Notes: a model not told the origin generated them from the sequence alone. Positions 15,845 to 23,493 are shown, counted from the stretch's first letter. The stretch: DNA of 64,000 nucleotides from CAVYWD01 sp963772225 (GCA_963772225.1 CAVYWD010000002.1:2728001-2792000); one strand, 5' to 3'. Numbers and translations: made by a program.

Positions 15845-17488
15845 CTAGACCTTGTAGCGGCTGACGAGATCGGTGAGGCGGCGTGAGACGGTGGTGAGGT
15901 TGCCGGCCACTTTCTCGATGCGCCGGGTGCCCTCCAAGGCGTCGGACATGGCGGCCGACAGCTCGGTGATGGCCGAGACGATCTGCTCGACGCCGATGGT
16001 CTGCTGCCGGGTGTTGCTGGCGATCTGCCGGGCGGCCGCCGACGAATCGCGGATCACCTCGGCGAGGCCGTCGATGGCGCCGCCCGCGCCCTTGGCGAGC
16101 TCGATGGCGGAGTGGGCGCGCTTGCTGCCCTCCTCGGTGGCGCTGACCGCGGTCTTGGTCCCCTTCTGCACCTCGGAGAGGATGGCGCGCACCTCGCCGG
16201 CGGCGACCTTGGACTGCTCGGCCAGGTTGCGCATCTCCATGGCCACCACCGCGAATCCGCGGCCGTGGTCCCCGGCCTTGGCGGCCTCGATGGAGGCGTT
16301 GAGCGCCAGGAGGTTCGACTGCTCGGCCAGCTCCTTCACCGTGGCGATGATGTCGCCGATCTGCATGGTGCGCTCGGAGAGCTCGGTGATGGACAGGGCG
16401 ATGGCCGTCACCTGCTCGGCGAGCTTCTGCATGCCGTCCATGGCCTCTTCGACGACCTTCTGGCCGTCGCGGGTGAGGTCTTCGGAGCGCTGGGCCACCT
16501 TGATGACCGAGTCGGCGTGCTCGGTGGCCTGCTTGGAGGTCTGGGCGATCTCCGTGACGGTGGTGGACGTCTCGTTGATGGCCGAGGCCTGCTCGCTCGA
16601 CATGGCCGACTGCTGCGTCGAGGTGGAGAGGATGCTCGACGCCTCGCGCTCCACCTCGCCCGCCGAGGCGCGCAGGTCGGCGATCATGGTGCGCAGGCCG
16701 GTCGCCATGCTCTGGAAGGCGCGGGCGAGCGTGGCGATCTCGTCGCTGCCGTCCACCTCGATGACTTGGGCCAGGTCGCCGCTCGCCATGCCCGAGGCCG
16801 CCAAGGTGAGGCGCTGCAGGGGCGCCAACAGGGCGCGCACGAGCCAGAACGCGGCCGCGAAGCTCGCCAGGAGGCCGGCGAGCCAGATGCCCAGCGGCAG
16901 CCCCACGCGCGCGGTCGCCGCCCTCAGCGGCGTGCTCGCGTCGAAGCCCACCTCCAGGGCGCCCGCGGGGCTCTTGGCGGGCGCGTCGCCGACGGCGCGC
17001 AGCGCGATGGGCGACACCGCGGGGACCACCAGGTGCCCCGCCCGGTTGAACGGCTCCAGGGGCCGCGGCTCATCGCCCGTCTGCCGGGGTGGGAATTCCT
17101 CGGGGCTCGCCAAGGGGTCGCCAGGGGAATGGGCCAGCGCCACCGCGCCCTTCTCGTCTCGGACCACGACGTAGATCACGTGGGGCAGCTCGGCCTCGAG
17201 CGACTCGGCCGCGGCGCGCAGCCTTGAGGCGTCCTTGGCCCGCAGCGGCTCCGCGAAGCGCGAAGCCCGCTGGGCCACGAGGGGCGTGCCCCAGTCGCGG
17301 AAGGCGGTCACCACCTCGTTGCGCGCCAGAGAAGCGACGCCCGCGAAGAGGACGAGCGCGCCGAGCGCGGTGAAGCCCATGACGATGCCGGTGATCTTGA
17401 GGCGCAGGCTCAGCCCGCGGTGCCCTGCCTCGGGTTTGGTGGCGATCGGTTCCAAGGTCTCGCTCGTGCCTGTTGAGTCGCCGCGCAA
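15845..17488 (-). CDS. Methyl-accepting chemotaxis protein
   Basis: 547 residues. Transmembrane helix 1 at about 29-54, a periplasmic sensor region of about 140 residues without recognised fold, transmembrane helix 2 at about 196-221, HAMP to about 270, then the cytoplasmic signalling coiled coil with the conserved hairpin tip (SNLLALNASIEAAKAGDHGR then GFAVVAMEMRNLAEQSK). No C-terminal CheR/CheB-tethering pentapeptide (ends LTDLVSRYKV). The nominal start is a TTG at 17488 with no clear ribosome site, so the exact start is uncertain. It is the only receptor in the operon. Confidence 0.93.
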   Translation of the reverse strand: MRGDSTGTSETLEPIATKPEAGHRGLSLRLKITGIVMGFTALGALVLFAGVASLARNEVVTAFRDWGTPLVAQRASRFAEPLRAKDASRLRAAAESLEAELPHVIYVVVRDEKGAVALAHSPGDPLASPEEFPPRQTGDEPRPLEPFNRAGHLVVPAVSPIALRAVGDAPAKSPAGALEVGFDASTPLRAATARVGLPLGIWLAGLLASFAAAFWLVRALLAPLQRLTLAASGMASGDLAQVIEVDGSDEIATLARAFQSMATGLRTMIADLRASAGEVEREASSILSTSTQQSAMSSEQASAINETSTTVTEIAQTSKQATEHADSVIKVAQRSEDLTRDGQKVVEEAMDGMQKLAEQVTAIALSITELSERTMQIGDIIATVKELAEQSNLLALNASIEAAKAGDHGRGFAVVAMEMRNLAEQSKVAAGEVRAILSEVQKGTKTAVSATEEGSKRAHSAIELAKGAGGAIDGLAEVIRDSSAAARQIASNTRQQTIGVEQIVSAITELSAAMSDALEGTRRIEKVAGNLTTVSRRLTDLVSRYKV

Positions 17489-17518
17489 CGGCGGTGCGGA
17501 AGGATTCCCGCTCGTCTC

Positions 17519-18835
17519 CTACGATGCCCGCGCGCCCTGCGTCCGCTCCAGCGCGCGCCTCAGGGCGCCCGCAGTGATGGCTTCCACGCCTCGTACCATG
17601 GCGCCGTCGTCGAGGCCCTCCAGCGCCCGCAGGGCGTTGCGCCGCGCGCGCACCGCTTCACCAGCCTCGCCCAGACGAGAGTAGAGCGCCACCAGGGTCG
17701 CATGGCCAGCGGCCAGCGACGGCTCGAGGTAGAGCGCTCGGCGCGCCGCGTCGACCGCAGCGGCGAGGTCGTCGCGCGCCTCGGCGGCCATGGAGAGGAG
17801 CAGGTAGGCCTCGGGGAGCAGCTCGGCCTTGGCGCATTGCCGGGCGAGCTTCTCGGCCTCGGCCAGGTCGCCTCGCCGAGCCGCCTCTCGGGCGAGCTGG
17901 AACAGCCCCTCGCGCTCGGGCTGAGTCGGCGGCGCCTCACTCGGACCCGGGTCGGGTCGCGCCACCGGCTTGAGGGCGGCCGAGGGCTTGGCGGCAGCCC
18001 GGGCGGCGCGGCGTCGCGGGTGTGTGCTCGCGGCGGCCTCGGGCTTGCGCAGGAACGTTGCCTCGCCGAGGTCGAGCCATTCCATGGCGAGTGGCGAGGC
18101 CTGCGGCAGCTCCACCGGGCCCAGGACGAGCAGGCCGCCGGGCTTGAGCGCTCTCCCCAGCAGGTGCAGGACGCGCGCAGCGGTCTCGGGAGCGAAGTAG
18201 ATGAGCACGTTGCGGCAGAAGACGAGGTCGAAGGCTTCGGCGGGGCCGGGCTCGGTAACCAGGTTGTGGCGCTTCAGCTTCACCAGCGCCCGGGCCTCGG
18301 CGACCACCCGGTGGAGGCCATCGTCGAGCTCGAAGAACCGCGTGCGGAGGCCCTTGGCGAGCTTGCGCATGGACCAGGGGCCATAGCGCGCCGCCTCGGC
18401 GGCGCAGAGCGCGCGCTCCGAGACATCGGTGGCCTCGATGCGGTCCCCGCGGCGCCCGAGCTGCAGCAGGGCCATGGCCAGGCTGTAGGGCTCCTCGCCG
18501 CTGGCGCAGCCCGCCGACCAGATCCGCAGGGGCCCTTTGGGCGCGCGCTCCGAGGAGAGCCAGCGCCCCAGCGCCTCGAAGTGCTCGGGGTTCCGGAAGA
18601 AGTAGGTCTCGCCGACGACCGAGTGCTCCACCAGGCGCGCGACGGCTTCGGGCTCGCCGTTCTCGAGCTGGTTGCCGAACTGTTCGCTGCCGACCCCCGC
18701 GGCCTCGGCGGCGCGGTGGAACGAGCCCTTGAGCGCGCGCCGCAGGCCGGAGGAGAGCGCGACGCCGCAGGCCCGCTCCAGGATCTCCTCGACCCGGGCG
18801 ATGTCGATGGGCAGGCTCTCCGCGGCTCGGGTCAT
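17519..18835 (-). CDS. cheR: CheR receptor methyltransferase with TPR tail
   Basis: 438 residues. CheR N-terminal helical domain at 1-75, then the SAM-dependent catalytic domain: ETYFFRNPEHFEAL, IWSAGCASGEEPYSLAMALL, IEATDVSERAL, FDLVFCRNVLIYFAPE. It methylates receptor glutamates. From about 300 a Pro/Ala linker leads into tetratricopeptide-like helices (LFQLAREAARRGDLAEAEKL, EAYLLLSMAAEARDDL, YLEPSLAAGHATLVALYSRL), the CheR-TPR type of alternative chemosensory systems. Start ATG overlaps the cheW stop by four bases (ATGA). The longer frame upstream is cheW in another frame and is not coding here. Confidence 0.95.
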   Translation of the reverse strand: MTRAAESLPIDIARVEEILERACGVALSSGLRRALKGSFHRAAEAAGVGSEQFGNQLENGEPEAVARLVEHSVVGETYFFRNPEHFEALGRWLSSERAPKGPLRIWSAGCASGEEPYSLAMALLQLGRRGDRIEATDVSERALCAAEAARYGPWSMRKLAKGLRTRFFELDDGLHRVVAEARALVKLKRHNLVTEPGPAEAFDLVFCRNVLIYFAPETAARVLHLLGRALKPGGLLVLGPVELPQASPLAMEWLDLGEATFLRKPEAAASTHPRRRAARAAAKPSAALKPVARPDPGPSEAPPTQPEREGLFQLAREAARRGDLAEAEKLARQCAKAELLPEAYLLLSMAAEARDDLAAAVDAARRALYLEPSLAAGHATLVALYSRLGEAGEAVRARRNALRALEGLDDGAMVRGVEAITAGALRRALERTQGARAS

Positions 18836-19371
18836 GCGCGGCTTTCCTCGAGCAAGCGCTCGACCCGCAGGAGCGGCACGAGCTCGTGGCCCACGCGGCA
18901 CAGGCCGCTCACCAGCTCCGAGGTGAACCACCGCTCTGGGCGGCCGTCGCGATCGGACGCGGCCGCGACCAGCGGGGCCTCGACCAGCTCTCGGACGCGG
19001 TCGACCGCCAGCGCCACCGGGCGCTCGCCGCTGAGCATCACCAGCTGCGCATCCAACCGAAGCTCCTCGGCCGAGCCGAGGAACCGCGCCGGGTCCAGAG
19101 CCAGCACTGGCTCCCCGCGGTAGAGGAACGTGCCCAGGACGTGCGCCGGGGCGCGCGGGAGGGGGCTGCACTCGACGAGCCGGACGATCTGGATGACGCT
19201 CGCCGCGGCGACGGCCGCGGGGTGGCCGCTGATCTCCAAGATGAGGTAAAGGCCGGGGAGGGCGTCGCCCGGCCCGAGGGCCGCAAACTCGCGCTGCGCC
19301 TCTTCCATCTCCGATTCGAGCTGCATCAGGCGCCGGCGGAGCTCGGCTCTCTTGCGCTCGGCGTCGACCAT
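18832..19371 (-). CDS. cheW: CheW-type coupling protein, first gene of the chemosensory operon
   Basis: 179 residues with a charged N-terminal helix (AERKRAELRRRLMQLESEME) followed by a CheW core (LYLILEISGHPAAVAAASVI, VLGTFLYRGEPVLALDPARF, RPVALAVDRVRELVE, LCRVGHELVPLLRVERLL). It opens the operon, about 35 bases after a sigma-70 type start site, and its stop overlaps cheR. Two differently extended CheW proteins in one operon suggest that one may serve CheR or the receptor array rather than CheA directly; this is inference. Confidence 0.92.
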   Translation of the reverse strand: MVDAERKRAELRRRLMQLESEMEEAQREFAALGPGDALPGLYLILEISGHPAAVAAASVIQIVRLVECSPLPRAPAHVLGTFLYRGEPVLALDPARFLGSAEELRLDAQLVMLSGERPVALAVDRVRELVEAPLVAAASDRDGRPERWFTSELVSGLCRVGHELVPLLRVERLLEESRA

Positions 19372-19412
19372 AAAACCTCAAGAAAGTCGAGCGACTGGAA
19401 CCCTCCCATGCC

Positions 19413-19442
19413 ACGATAGATCAAGCGGATCCGACGGGTCAA
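19413..19442 (-). promoter_or_regulatory. Sigma-70 type promoter of the chemosensory operon
   Basis: Read on the minus strand: TTGACC (-35, 19442-19437), 18-base spacer, TATCGT (-10, 19418-19413). Start of transcription would be near 19406, 35 bases before the cheW ATG. The 110-base gap to the upstream gene fits a separate promoter. Confidence 0.55.
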
Positions 19443-19480
19443 ACCGCGGGGGAAAGGCCGGCCCCGAGCGGCGCCTTCGG

Positions 19481-21313
19481 TCAGCCTTGCCGGGAGCGCT
19501 TTCGAGGCGCGCAGGGGCAGGCGCCTTCGCCGTGCTCGGCGACGGCGGAGCGGAAGCCCGAGAGCAGCGACCGCAGCGACCCCGGCGCGGCGCGGGCGAT
19601 GGGACAGGCCCCGGGACCCTCGAGGGCCCTCTGGAGGGCGGCGAGCTCGGCCTCGGCGCCGGGGTCCGCCGGCAGGCGCTCCACTTGGGAGAGCCAGCGT
19701 GGCCCGAGCTCGCAGCCCGCGCATCCGCAGCCCTCGCGGGCGAAGAGCTCGGCGTCGCGCCGAACCAGGTCGTAGAGGCAGATCTTCTCGGTGGCGACGA
19801 CCAGCGCGCCTGAGCCCACCCGCGCACCGAAGGGCGAAAGGGCCTCGTCGCTCAGGCCCACGGCGAGCGCCTCTGGCGGGAGCAGGGTCGCGAACGCGCC
19901 GCCGACCTGGAGGGCCCGGATCCTCTTGCCCTGGGCGAGGCCTCCGCCGAGCTCGTCCACTAAAGTAGACAGCGGCGTCCCGCGCGGGACCTCGTAGTTG
20001 CCGGGCCGCTTCACGTCGCCGCTCAAGGAGACGACCTTCGTGCCGGCGGCGCCGCCGAGGCCCAGCTCGCGGAAGAAGCGGCCTCCGCGCTCGGCGATGG
20101 CCGGCAGCGCCGCGAGCGCCTCCGGCCCGTGGACGACGGTGGGGCGGCCGAAGAGGCCGGACTGCTCCAGCGGCGGGCCCGACACCCTGGGCCGCGGCGG
20201 CCGCCCCTCCAACGACTCGAGCAGCCCCGAGGGCTCGCCGGTGGTGAGCAGCCCCGGCGCGAGGCGGACGCTCACGTCCAATGCCGCCGCCGGCCCGCTG
20301 GCGCGCTCGCCGAAGAGGCCGGCCCGCTGCGCCTCGTCCACCGCCGAGCGGATCCGCTCGGCCGCGAGCTCGTACTCGGCGCGCACGCAGACGAACACCG
20401 CCCCGGCCCCGATGGCGTGGGCCGAAAGGATCGCGCCCGAGAGCACGAGGTGAGGGTCGCGCTCGAGCAGCACCCGGTCCTGGAAGGAGCCGGGCTCCGC
20501 CTCGACCGCGTTGACCACCACGAACCTGGGGCCGCTGCTGGCGGACCTCGCCGCGCGCCAGCGCGCGGCCACGCTCGGGCCCCAGGTGTCGCAGAGCCCC
20601 GCCTCTTCCACCGGGCCGATGAGCGCCTCGCCGGGCTGCTCGAGGGCCCGCTCGGCCGGCGCCCAGACGCCGTGGCGCCGCGCGGTGGCGAGCAGGTGCG
20701 AGCCCTTGGCGAAGAGGTTGGCGAAGACCACCCGCGGCTCGGTGCGGAAGGCGTGGACCGGCTTCTCCACCGAGAGCAGGTCCTCCCAATCCGAGGGGTC
20801 GGCTTTGGCGAGGGAGCGCGCGCGCGCCGCGCTGATGGCCAGCGGTGCGCCCCGCCCGTAGCAGGCGATGGGACCTAAATCGCAAGCGCCCTGGCAGCGC
20901 AGGGCCTCGAAGCCTATCCCCTTCTCGCGCAGGATCCGCTCGACTTCGCTCCCGCCCCGCGCGGCGCACGCCCCGTTCGCGCACAGGCCGAGCGGGGGCG
21001 GCTCCGGGTCTTGCTGAGCGAGCCGGTGGGCCAAGGCGGTCGCCTTGATAGCGGCGGCGGGCAGGCGCAGCTTCAGCGCGACATACTCGAGCGCGGCGGG
21101 GGTGAGCGGACCGAGCGCTCGGGTCAGCTCGACGAGCAAGGTGACCAGCGCGCCGCTCTGGTCGCGGTGGCGGGCAATGGCCTCTTCGACCGCGCGCGCC
21201 TTCTCGCCGAAGGACGGCGCGCTCGCATCGGTGGCTGCAGTAGGGCCTGAATAGGAAGCCTGCACGGGCTTATAAGCTGGGTCGTCACCGCGTGGTCGGC
21301 AACGCGCCCGCAT
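19481..21313 (-). CDS. Diverged NuoE-NuoF-like fusion protein, orphan
   Basis: About 610 residues. The first 150 resemble NuoE (24 kDa subunit): a helical part, then LCANGACAARG and RCQGACDLGP, giving the C-x4-C ... C-x3-C pattern of its [2Fe-2S] site. The rest follows NuoF/HoxF (51 kDa): VVNAVEAEPGSFQDRVLLER, GAVFVCVRAEYELAAERIR, VVHGPEALAALPAI, KVVSLSGDVKRPGNYEVPRG, and a Cys cluster EGCGCAGCELG near the end. The glycine-rich FMN/NADH loop of NuoF (GRGGAGFP type) is replaced by LCDTWGPSVAARW and the GEETALL segment by GEPSGLL, so NADH oxidation is doubtful. No other nuo or hydrogenase gene is nearby. Start uncertain (ATG at 21313 chosen). Confidence 0.75.
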   Translation of the reverse strand: MRARCRPRGDDPAYKPVQASYSGPTAATDASAPSFGEKARAVEEAIARHRDQSGALVTLLVELTRALGPLTPAALEYVALKLRLPAAAIKATALAHRLAQQDPEPPPLGLCANGACAARGGSEVERILREKGIGFEALRCQGACDLGPIACYGRGAPLAISAARARSLAKADPSDWEDLLSVEKPVHAFRTEPRVVFANLFAKGSHLLATARRHGVWAPAERALEQPGEALIGPVEEAGLCDTWGPSVAARWRAARSASSGPRFVVVNAVEAEPGSFQDRVLLERDPHLVLSGAILSAHAIGAGAVFVCVRAEYELAAERIRSAVDEAQRAGLFGERASGPAAALDVSVRLAPGLLTTGEPSGLLESLEGRPPRPRVSGPPLEQSGLFGRPTVVHGPEALAALPAIAERGGRFFRELGLGGAAGTKVVSLSGDVKRPGNYEVPRGTPLSTLVDELGGGLAQGKRIRALQVGGAFATLLPPEALAVGLSDEALSPFGARVGSGALVVATEKICLYDLVRRDAELFAREGCGCAGCELGPRWLSQVERLPADPGAEAELAALQRALEGPGACPIARAAPGSLRSLLSGFRSAVAEHGEGACPCAPRKRSRQG

Positions 21314-21408
21314 TGGCTCTGTGCGAGGTTGCCCGGCGCCCGGGGGGACGGCCACGGCTTTGGGGGATGAGCGCCCCAACCTCCGGCCGCGCTCGGTGGG
21401 GCCCGGCC

Positions 21409-21888
21409 CTACCGCCGCCGCGGGCCCTTGGAGCGCGCCGCCGGCGCCGGCTCGCGCTCGAGCCGCTTTCCATGGCGGATGCGTTCCCAAGCAGAGAGCA
21501 CGCGGCGCATCTGCTCAGGATCCCCGCCCTTGTCGGGATGGTGGGCGAGCGCCAGCTCGTGGAACCGTTCGCGGATCTTCTCGAGGGGTGAAGCTGGGTG
21601 CACGCCCAGGACGAAGTAGGGGTCGCTCTCGTCGAGCGCGCGCAGCCAGGATTCCAGGCGCTCCTTCGCGGCCTCCAGCTCGCGGTCGGACCGCTCAAAG
21701 CGCTGCGGCGCCGCGCGCGCGGTGCCGGAGCGGAGCATCTCCGCGCCGTAGCTGGAGGCGACCCACCGGCCGCAGCGCGCGCAGTGGTGGTAGCTCACGG
21801 GGCTGCCCGGGGTGGCGTGGGCCGTCATCGGCGCCGAGCAGAGCTCGCAGCAGAGCGTGGGGGCTTCGGCAATTGCGTCATCCAACAA
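21409..21888 (-). CDS. Zinc-ribbon and J-domain protein
   Basis: About 159 residues. An N-terminal zinc ribbon (CCELCSAPM ... YHHCARCGRWV; CxxC pairs 22 residues apart) is followed by a linker helix and a J domain at the C-terminus: SDPYFVLGVHPASPLEKIRE, FHELALAHHPDKGGDPEQMR, with the HPD tripeptide needed to stimulate Hsp70 ATPase. It is therefore a small type III J protein that could bring a DnaK to a zinc-ribbon-bound client. Frames stay open to 21921; TTG at 21888 (or 21885) has GAGAGGG at the right distance and follows the promoter, so it is preferred. Confidence 0.85.
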   Translation of the reverse strand: MLDDAIAEAPTLCCELCSAPMTAHATPGSPVSYHHCARCGRWVASSYGAEMLRSGTARAAPQRFERSDRELEAAKERLESWLRALDESDPYFVLGVHPASPLEKIRERFHELALAHHPDKGGDPEQMRRVLSAWERIRHGKRLEREPAPAARSKGPRRR

Positions 21889-21941
21889 AGGCGACCCTCT
21901 CGTGGTCTCGGCGGGCCTCAAGAAGGCGCCCTGCTGGGGTC

Positions 21942-21971
21942 CTCATAGGAGCCGCAACTGGAGGCTGTCAA
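21942..21971 (-). promoter_or_regulatory. Sigma-70 promoter of the J-domain gene
   Basis: On the minus strand TTGACA (21971-21966), 18-base spacer, TATGAG (21947-21942); start near 21936. The stretch from here to the next promoter at 22223 shows no convincing gene. Confidence 0.6.
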
Positions 21972-22222
21972 ATCTATCGCGACCATCCGGAAGGGCGAGA
22001 CGGGCGAGCGCGCCGCGCGGCGCCGTCTGTTCGCACGAGAACCCTCGACTGAGAGCGGCGGCCGGCGCCGGGCGGGTCGCCGCCGCCCCGGATGTCCGAG
22101 GCGAGACAGGGAAAACGGGGGCCCCATTTCAATTCAAAGGCAAAGTGCGCGCGGCGGCATCGAAGTCGCATTCGCTTGGAAACAAGTGGAACGCCGGCCG
22201 CCGCCAAACGCCGCCCGCCGCC

Positions 22223-22251
22223 TTGACGACCGAGCGAGTGGCGAATACACT
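22223..22251 (+). promoter_or_regulatory. Sigma-70 promoter of small transcription unit 1
   Basis: TTGACG (22223-22228), 17-base spacer, TACACT (22246-22251). It starts a unit of about 240 bases that contains a 50-codon ORF and ends in the hairpin at 22465-22495. The same arrangement recurs 500 bases downstream. Confidence 0.65.
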
Positions 22252-22285
22252 GCGCCGCGCATTGGTTGAAGCGGCGGAGACCTCG

Positions 22286-22438
22286 ATGGCACAGGCGATT
22301 CAAAGACCATGGCATGCCGCGGCGGCGAAGAAAGCCCGGACGGCGGCCGTGTACCTTTGCCCCGGCTTCGCTCGCTTCGCCCTGGTTCGCGGTTTGTTCG
22401 CCAATCCGAGCGTCGATTCAGGCCCGCCCGGCTCTTGA
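22286..22438 (+). CDS. Small ORF, 50 residues, in transcription unit 1
   Basis: ATG preceded by GGAGACCTCG (ribosome-site GGAG), 50 codons, basic N-terminal half (AAAAKKARTA) and a hydrophobic middle (AVYLCPGFARFALVRGLFA), ending TGAGC 26 bases before a hairpin. The leader around the start (TGAAGCGG...GGAGA...CGATGG) matches the leader of the ORF at 22795. No known family. It may encode a small membrane-active peptide, or the unit may be an RNA gene in which the ORF is incidental; the matching start and stop contexts in both units favour translation. Confidence 0.4.
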   Translation: MAQAIQRPWHAAAAKKARTAAVYLCPGFARFALVRGLFANPSVDSGPPGS

Positions 22439-22464
22439 GCTTTCCAGAAGCATGGAATCCTCCA

Positions 22465-22495
22465 GAGGCCGGGTGAGCGAAAGCTCCCCGGCCTC
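22465..22495 (+). terminator. Terminator 1: bulged hairpin with GAAA tetraloop
   Basis: Stem GAGGCCGGG/CCCGGCCTC continued, after a single bulged T, by GAGC/GCTC and closed by a GAAA loop (13 pairs). TTCGATTATT follows. The hairpin at 22969-22999 has the same plan (bulge, GAGC/GCTC inner stem), so both derive from one ancestor. Confidence 0.65.
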
Positions 22496-22570
22496 TTCGA
22501 TTATTCCGAGCAGCGAAACGGAGACCCGGCTCGAGTCCGGGCATTCCTGAAAAAGAAGCAAGAGCAGCGT

Positions 22571-22642
22571 CGTCGGGCGGTCGTGGCGGGTTGGGCGTAA
22601 CGGCGTCGAAAGGGCTTGGCGTTGCCCGAGTAGTCCCGGCGA
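22571..22642 (+). repeat. Diverged 72-base repeat, copy A
   Basis: Shares CG(T/C)CGGGCGG(T/C)CGTGGCG, GCGTCGAAAGGGC and GCCCGAGTAGTCCCGGCGA with 23268-23340, which lies inside the tRNA array. Role unknown; it may be a structured RNA segment or the trace of the duplication that made the two small units. Confidence 0.55.
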
Positions 22643-22739
22643 AGTCAGCGGGCAGGGCGTTCCCAAATGCGCGTGCGGCGCAGCGCTCGAGGTGCGCCCG
22701 AAGCGTGAAATCTGCAGGATTGTAGAAAAGGCGAAGGGC

Positions 22740-22767
22740 TTGACGAATGAAAACGATTCCTTATCAT
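22740..22767 (+). promoter_or_regulatory. Sigma-70 promoter of small transcription unit 2 and possibly of the tRNA array
   Basis: TTGACG (22740-22745), 16-base spacer, TATCAT (22762-22767), in an AT-richer stretch that stands out locally. Start near 22774. This is the last convincing promoter before the tRNA genes, so read-through of the hairpin at 22969-22999 may feed the array. Confidence 0.7.
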
Positions 22768-22794
22768 CCCGGCCAACTGAAGCGGAGAGCTCCG

Positions 22795-22944
22795 ATGGTA
22801 TCGGCCTGGCGCCAACAGCCCTCAATCTCGACTCAACCGAAGACCGGCAAAACCGTGCTCCCATGTCTGGGTAGCGCCGGCTTCGTATTCGAGCGGCTCG
22901 CGACGTTGAATCTGCGCGATCACCGACATCCGCCCGACCCCTGA
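22795..22944 (+). CDS. Small ORF, 49 residues, in transcription unit 2
   Basis: ATG preceded by CGGAGAGCTCCG, 49 codons, ends in TGAGC 24 bases before the hairpin at 22969. Position, start context, length and stop context match the ORF at 22286; the peptides themselves share only a basic N-terminal part with a KT/RT pair, a Cys and Gly-x-x-x-F in the middle, so they are diverged relatives at best. No known family and no signal peptide. Confidence 0.4.
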   Translation: MVSAWRQQPSISTQPKTGKTVLPCLGSAGFVFERLATLNLRDHRHPPDP

Positions 22945-22968
22945 GCATCCAAGGAATTGGACCTCACG

Positions 22969-22999
22969 AGGCCGGGCGAGCGAGGCTCCCCGGCCTTTT
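22969..22999 (+). terminator. Terminator 2: bulged hairpin followed by a T-run
   Basis: Stem AGGCCGGG/CCCGGCCT with a bulged C, inner stem GAGC/GCTC, loop GAG, then TTTT. It lies 22 bases before the first tRNA of the array, so it may act as an attenuator or processing landmark rather than a plain end. Confidence 0.7.
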
Positions 23000-23020
23000 C
23001 ACTATTTCAGGCATCGACCT

Positions 23021-23091
23021 ACGGCAGTCGGTCAGTGGCAGGCCCGCGGTCTCCAAAACCGCCGACGGGGGTTCGATTCCCTCCTGCCGTG
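23021..23091 (+). tRNA. tRNA-Trp (anticodon CCA)
   Basis: Acceptor ACGGCAG/CTGCCGT, D stem with short loop AGTGGCA, anticodon stem GCGGT/ACCGC with loop CTCCAAA, four-base variable loop, T arm GGGGG-TTCGATT-CCCTC, discriminator G. All stems pair. No encoded CCA end. First gene of the array. Confidence 0.9.
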
Positions 23092-23165
23092 TCGGGAAAT
23101 CTTTATCGAAAGAGCGGAGTCGAGCGCTCCTGCTCACGCGCAGGCATCGAGCAAGAAATCAAAGT

Positions 23166-23238
23166 GCGGCTGTCGTTCAGCTTGGCAGAACGCGAGGTTG
23201 CCAGCCTCGAAACGCGGGTTCGAATCCCGCCAGCCGCT
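23166..23238 (+). tRNA. tRNA-Gly (anticodon GCC)
   Basis: Acceptor GCGGCTG/CAGCCGC, anticodon stem CGAGG/CCTCG with loop TTGCCAG, T arm GCGGG-TTCGAAT-CCCGC, discriminator T as usual for Gly. No encoded CCA. Confidence 0.9.
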
Positions 23239-23267
23239 CATTTCGAAAAGCTGTCGTACTGCAGGGC

Positions 23268-23340
23268 CGCCGGGCGGCCGTGGCGTGGTGGATGGGTGTC
23301 GCGTCGAAAGGGCGAGCAGCAGCCCGAGTAGTCCCGGCGA
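23268..23340 (+). repeat. Diverged 72-base repeat, copy B, inside the tRNA array
   Basis: Partner of 22571-22642; the most conserved block is GCCCGAGTAGTCCCGGCGA at its end. The 175-base gap 23239-23412 that holds it contains no tRNA. Confidence 0.55.
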
Positions 23341-23412
23341 TGCGGGTCTTTGACAGGTAAATAGCAGTGGAACGAGCGCTCTCTCCAAGGCTTCTCGGGA
23401 GGAGCGCGTCCG

Positions 23413-23482
23413 GGGTCCCTCGTTCAATGGCAGAACCGCGGCCTTTAAGCCGTCGATCAGGGTTCAATCCCCTGGGGACTCA
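23413..23482 (+). tRNA. tRNA of undetermined identity with a six-base anticodon loop
   Basis: Acceptor GGGTCCC/GGGACTC, D arm GTTC-AATGGCA-GAAC and T arm CAGGG-TTCAATC-CCCTG are intact. The best anticodon stem GCGGC/GCCGT leaves only CTTTAA as loop. Reading TTA would give an ochre-suppressor type, TAA (with a mismatched stem) Leu, and a lost T relative to the neighbouring Lys gene would explain a decayed Lys tRNA. The body is well preserved, so either a recent deletion or a non-standard function. Confidence 0.7.
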
Positions 23483-23493
23483 ACGCGGCAACG

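Noticed and set aside
22134..22544. Minus-strand ORFs across the mini-units and tRNA array (for example 137 and 190 codons)
   Set aside because: They read through tRNA genes and hairpins and contain translated tRNA patterns (such as ARTRTW and GFEPA-like strings), a familiar artefact of tRNA-rich DNA.
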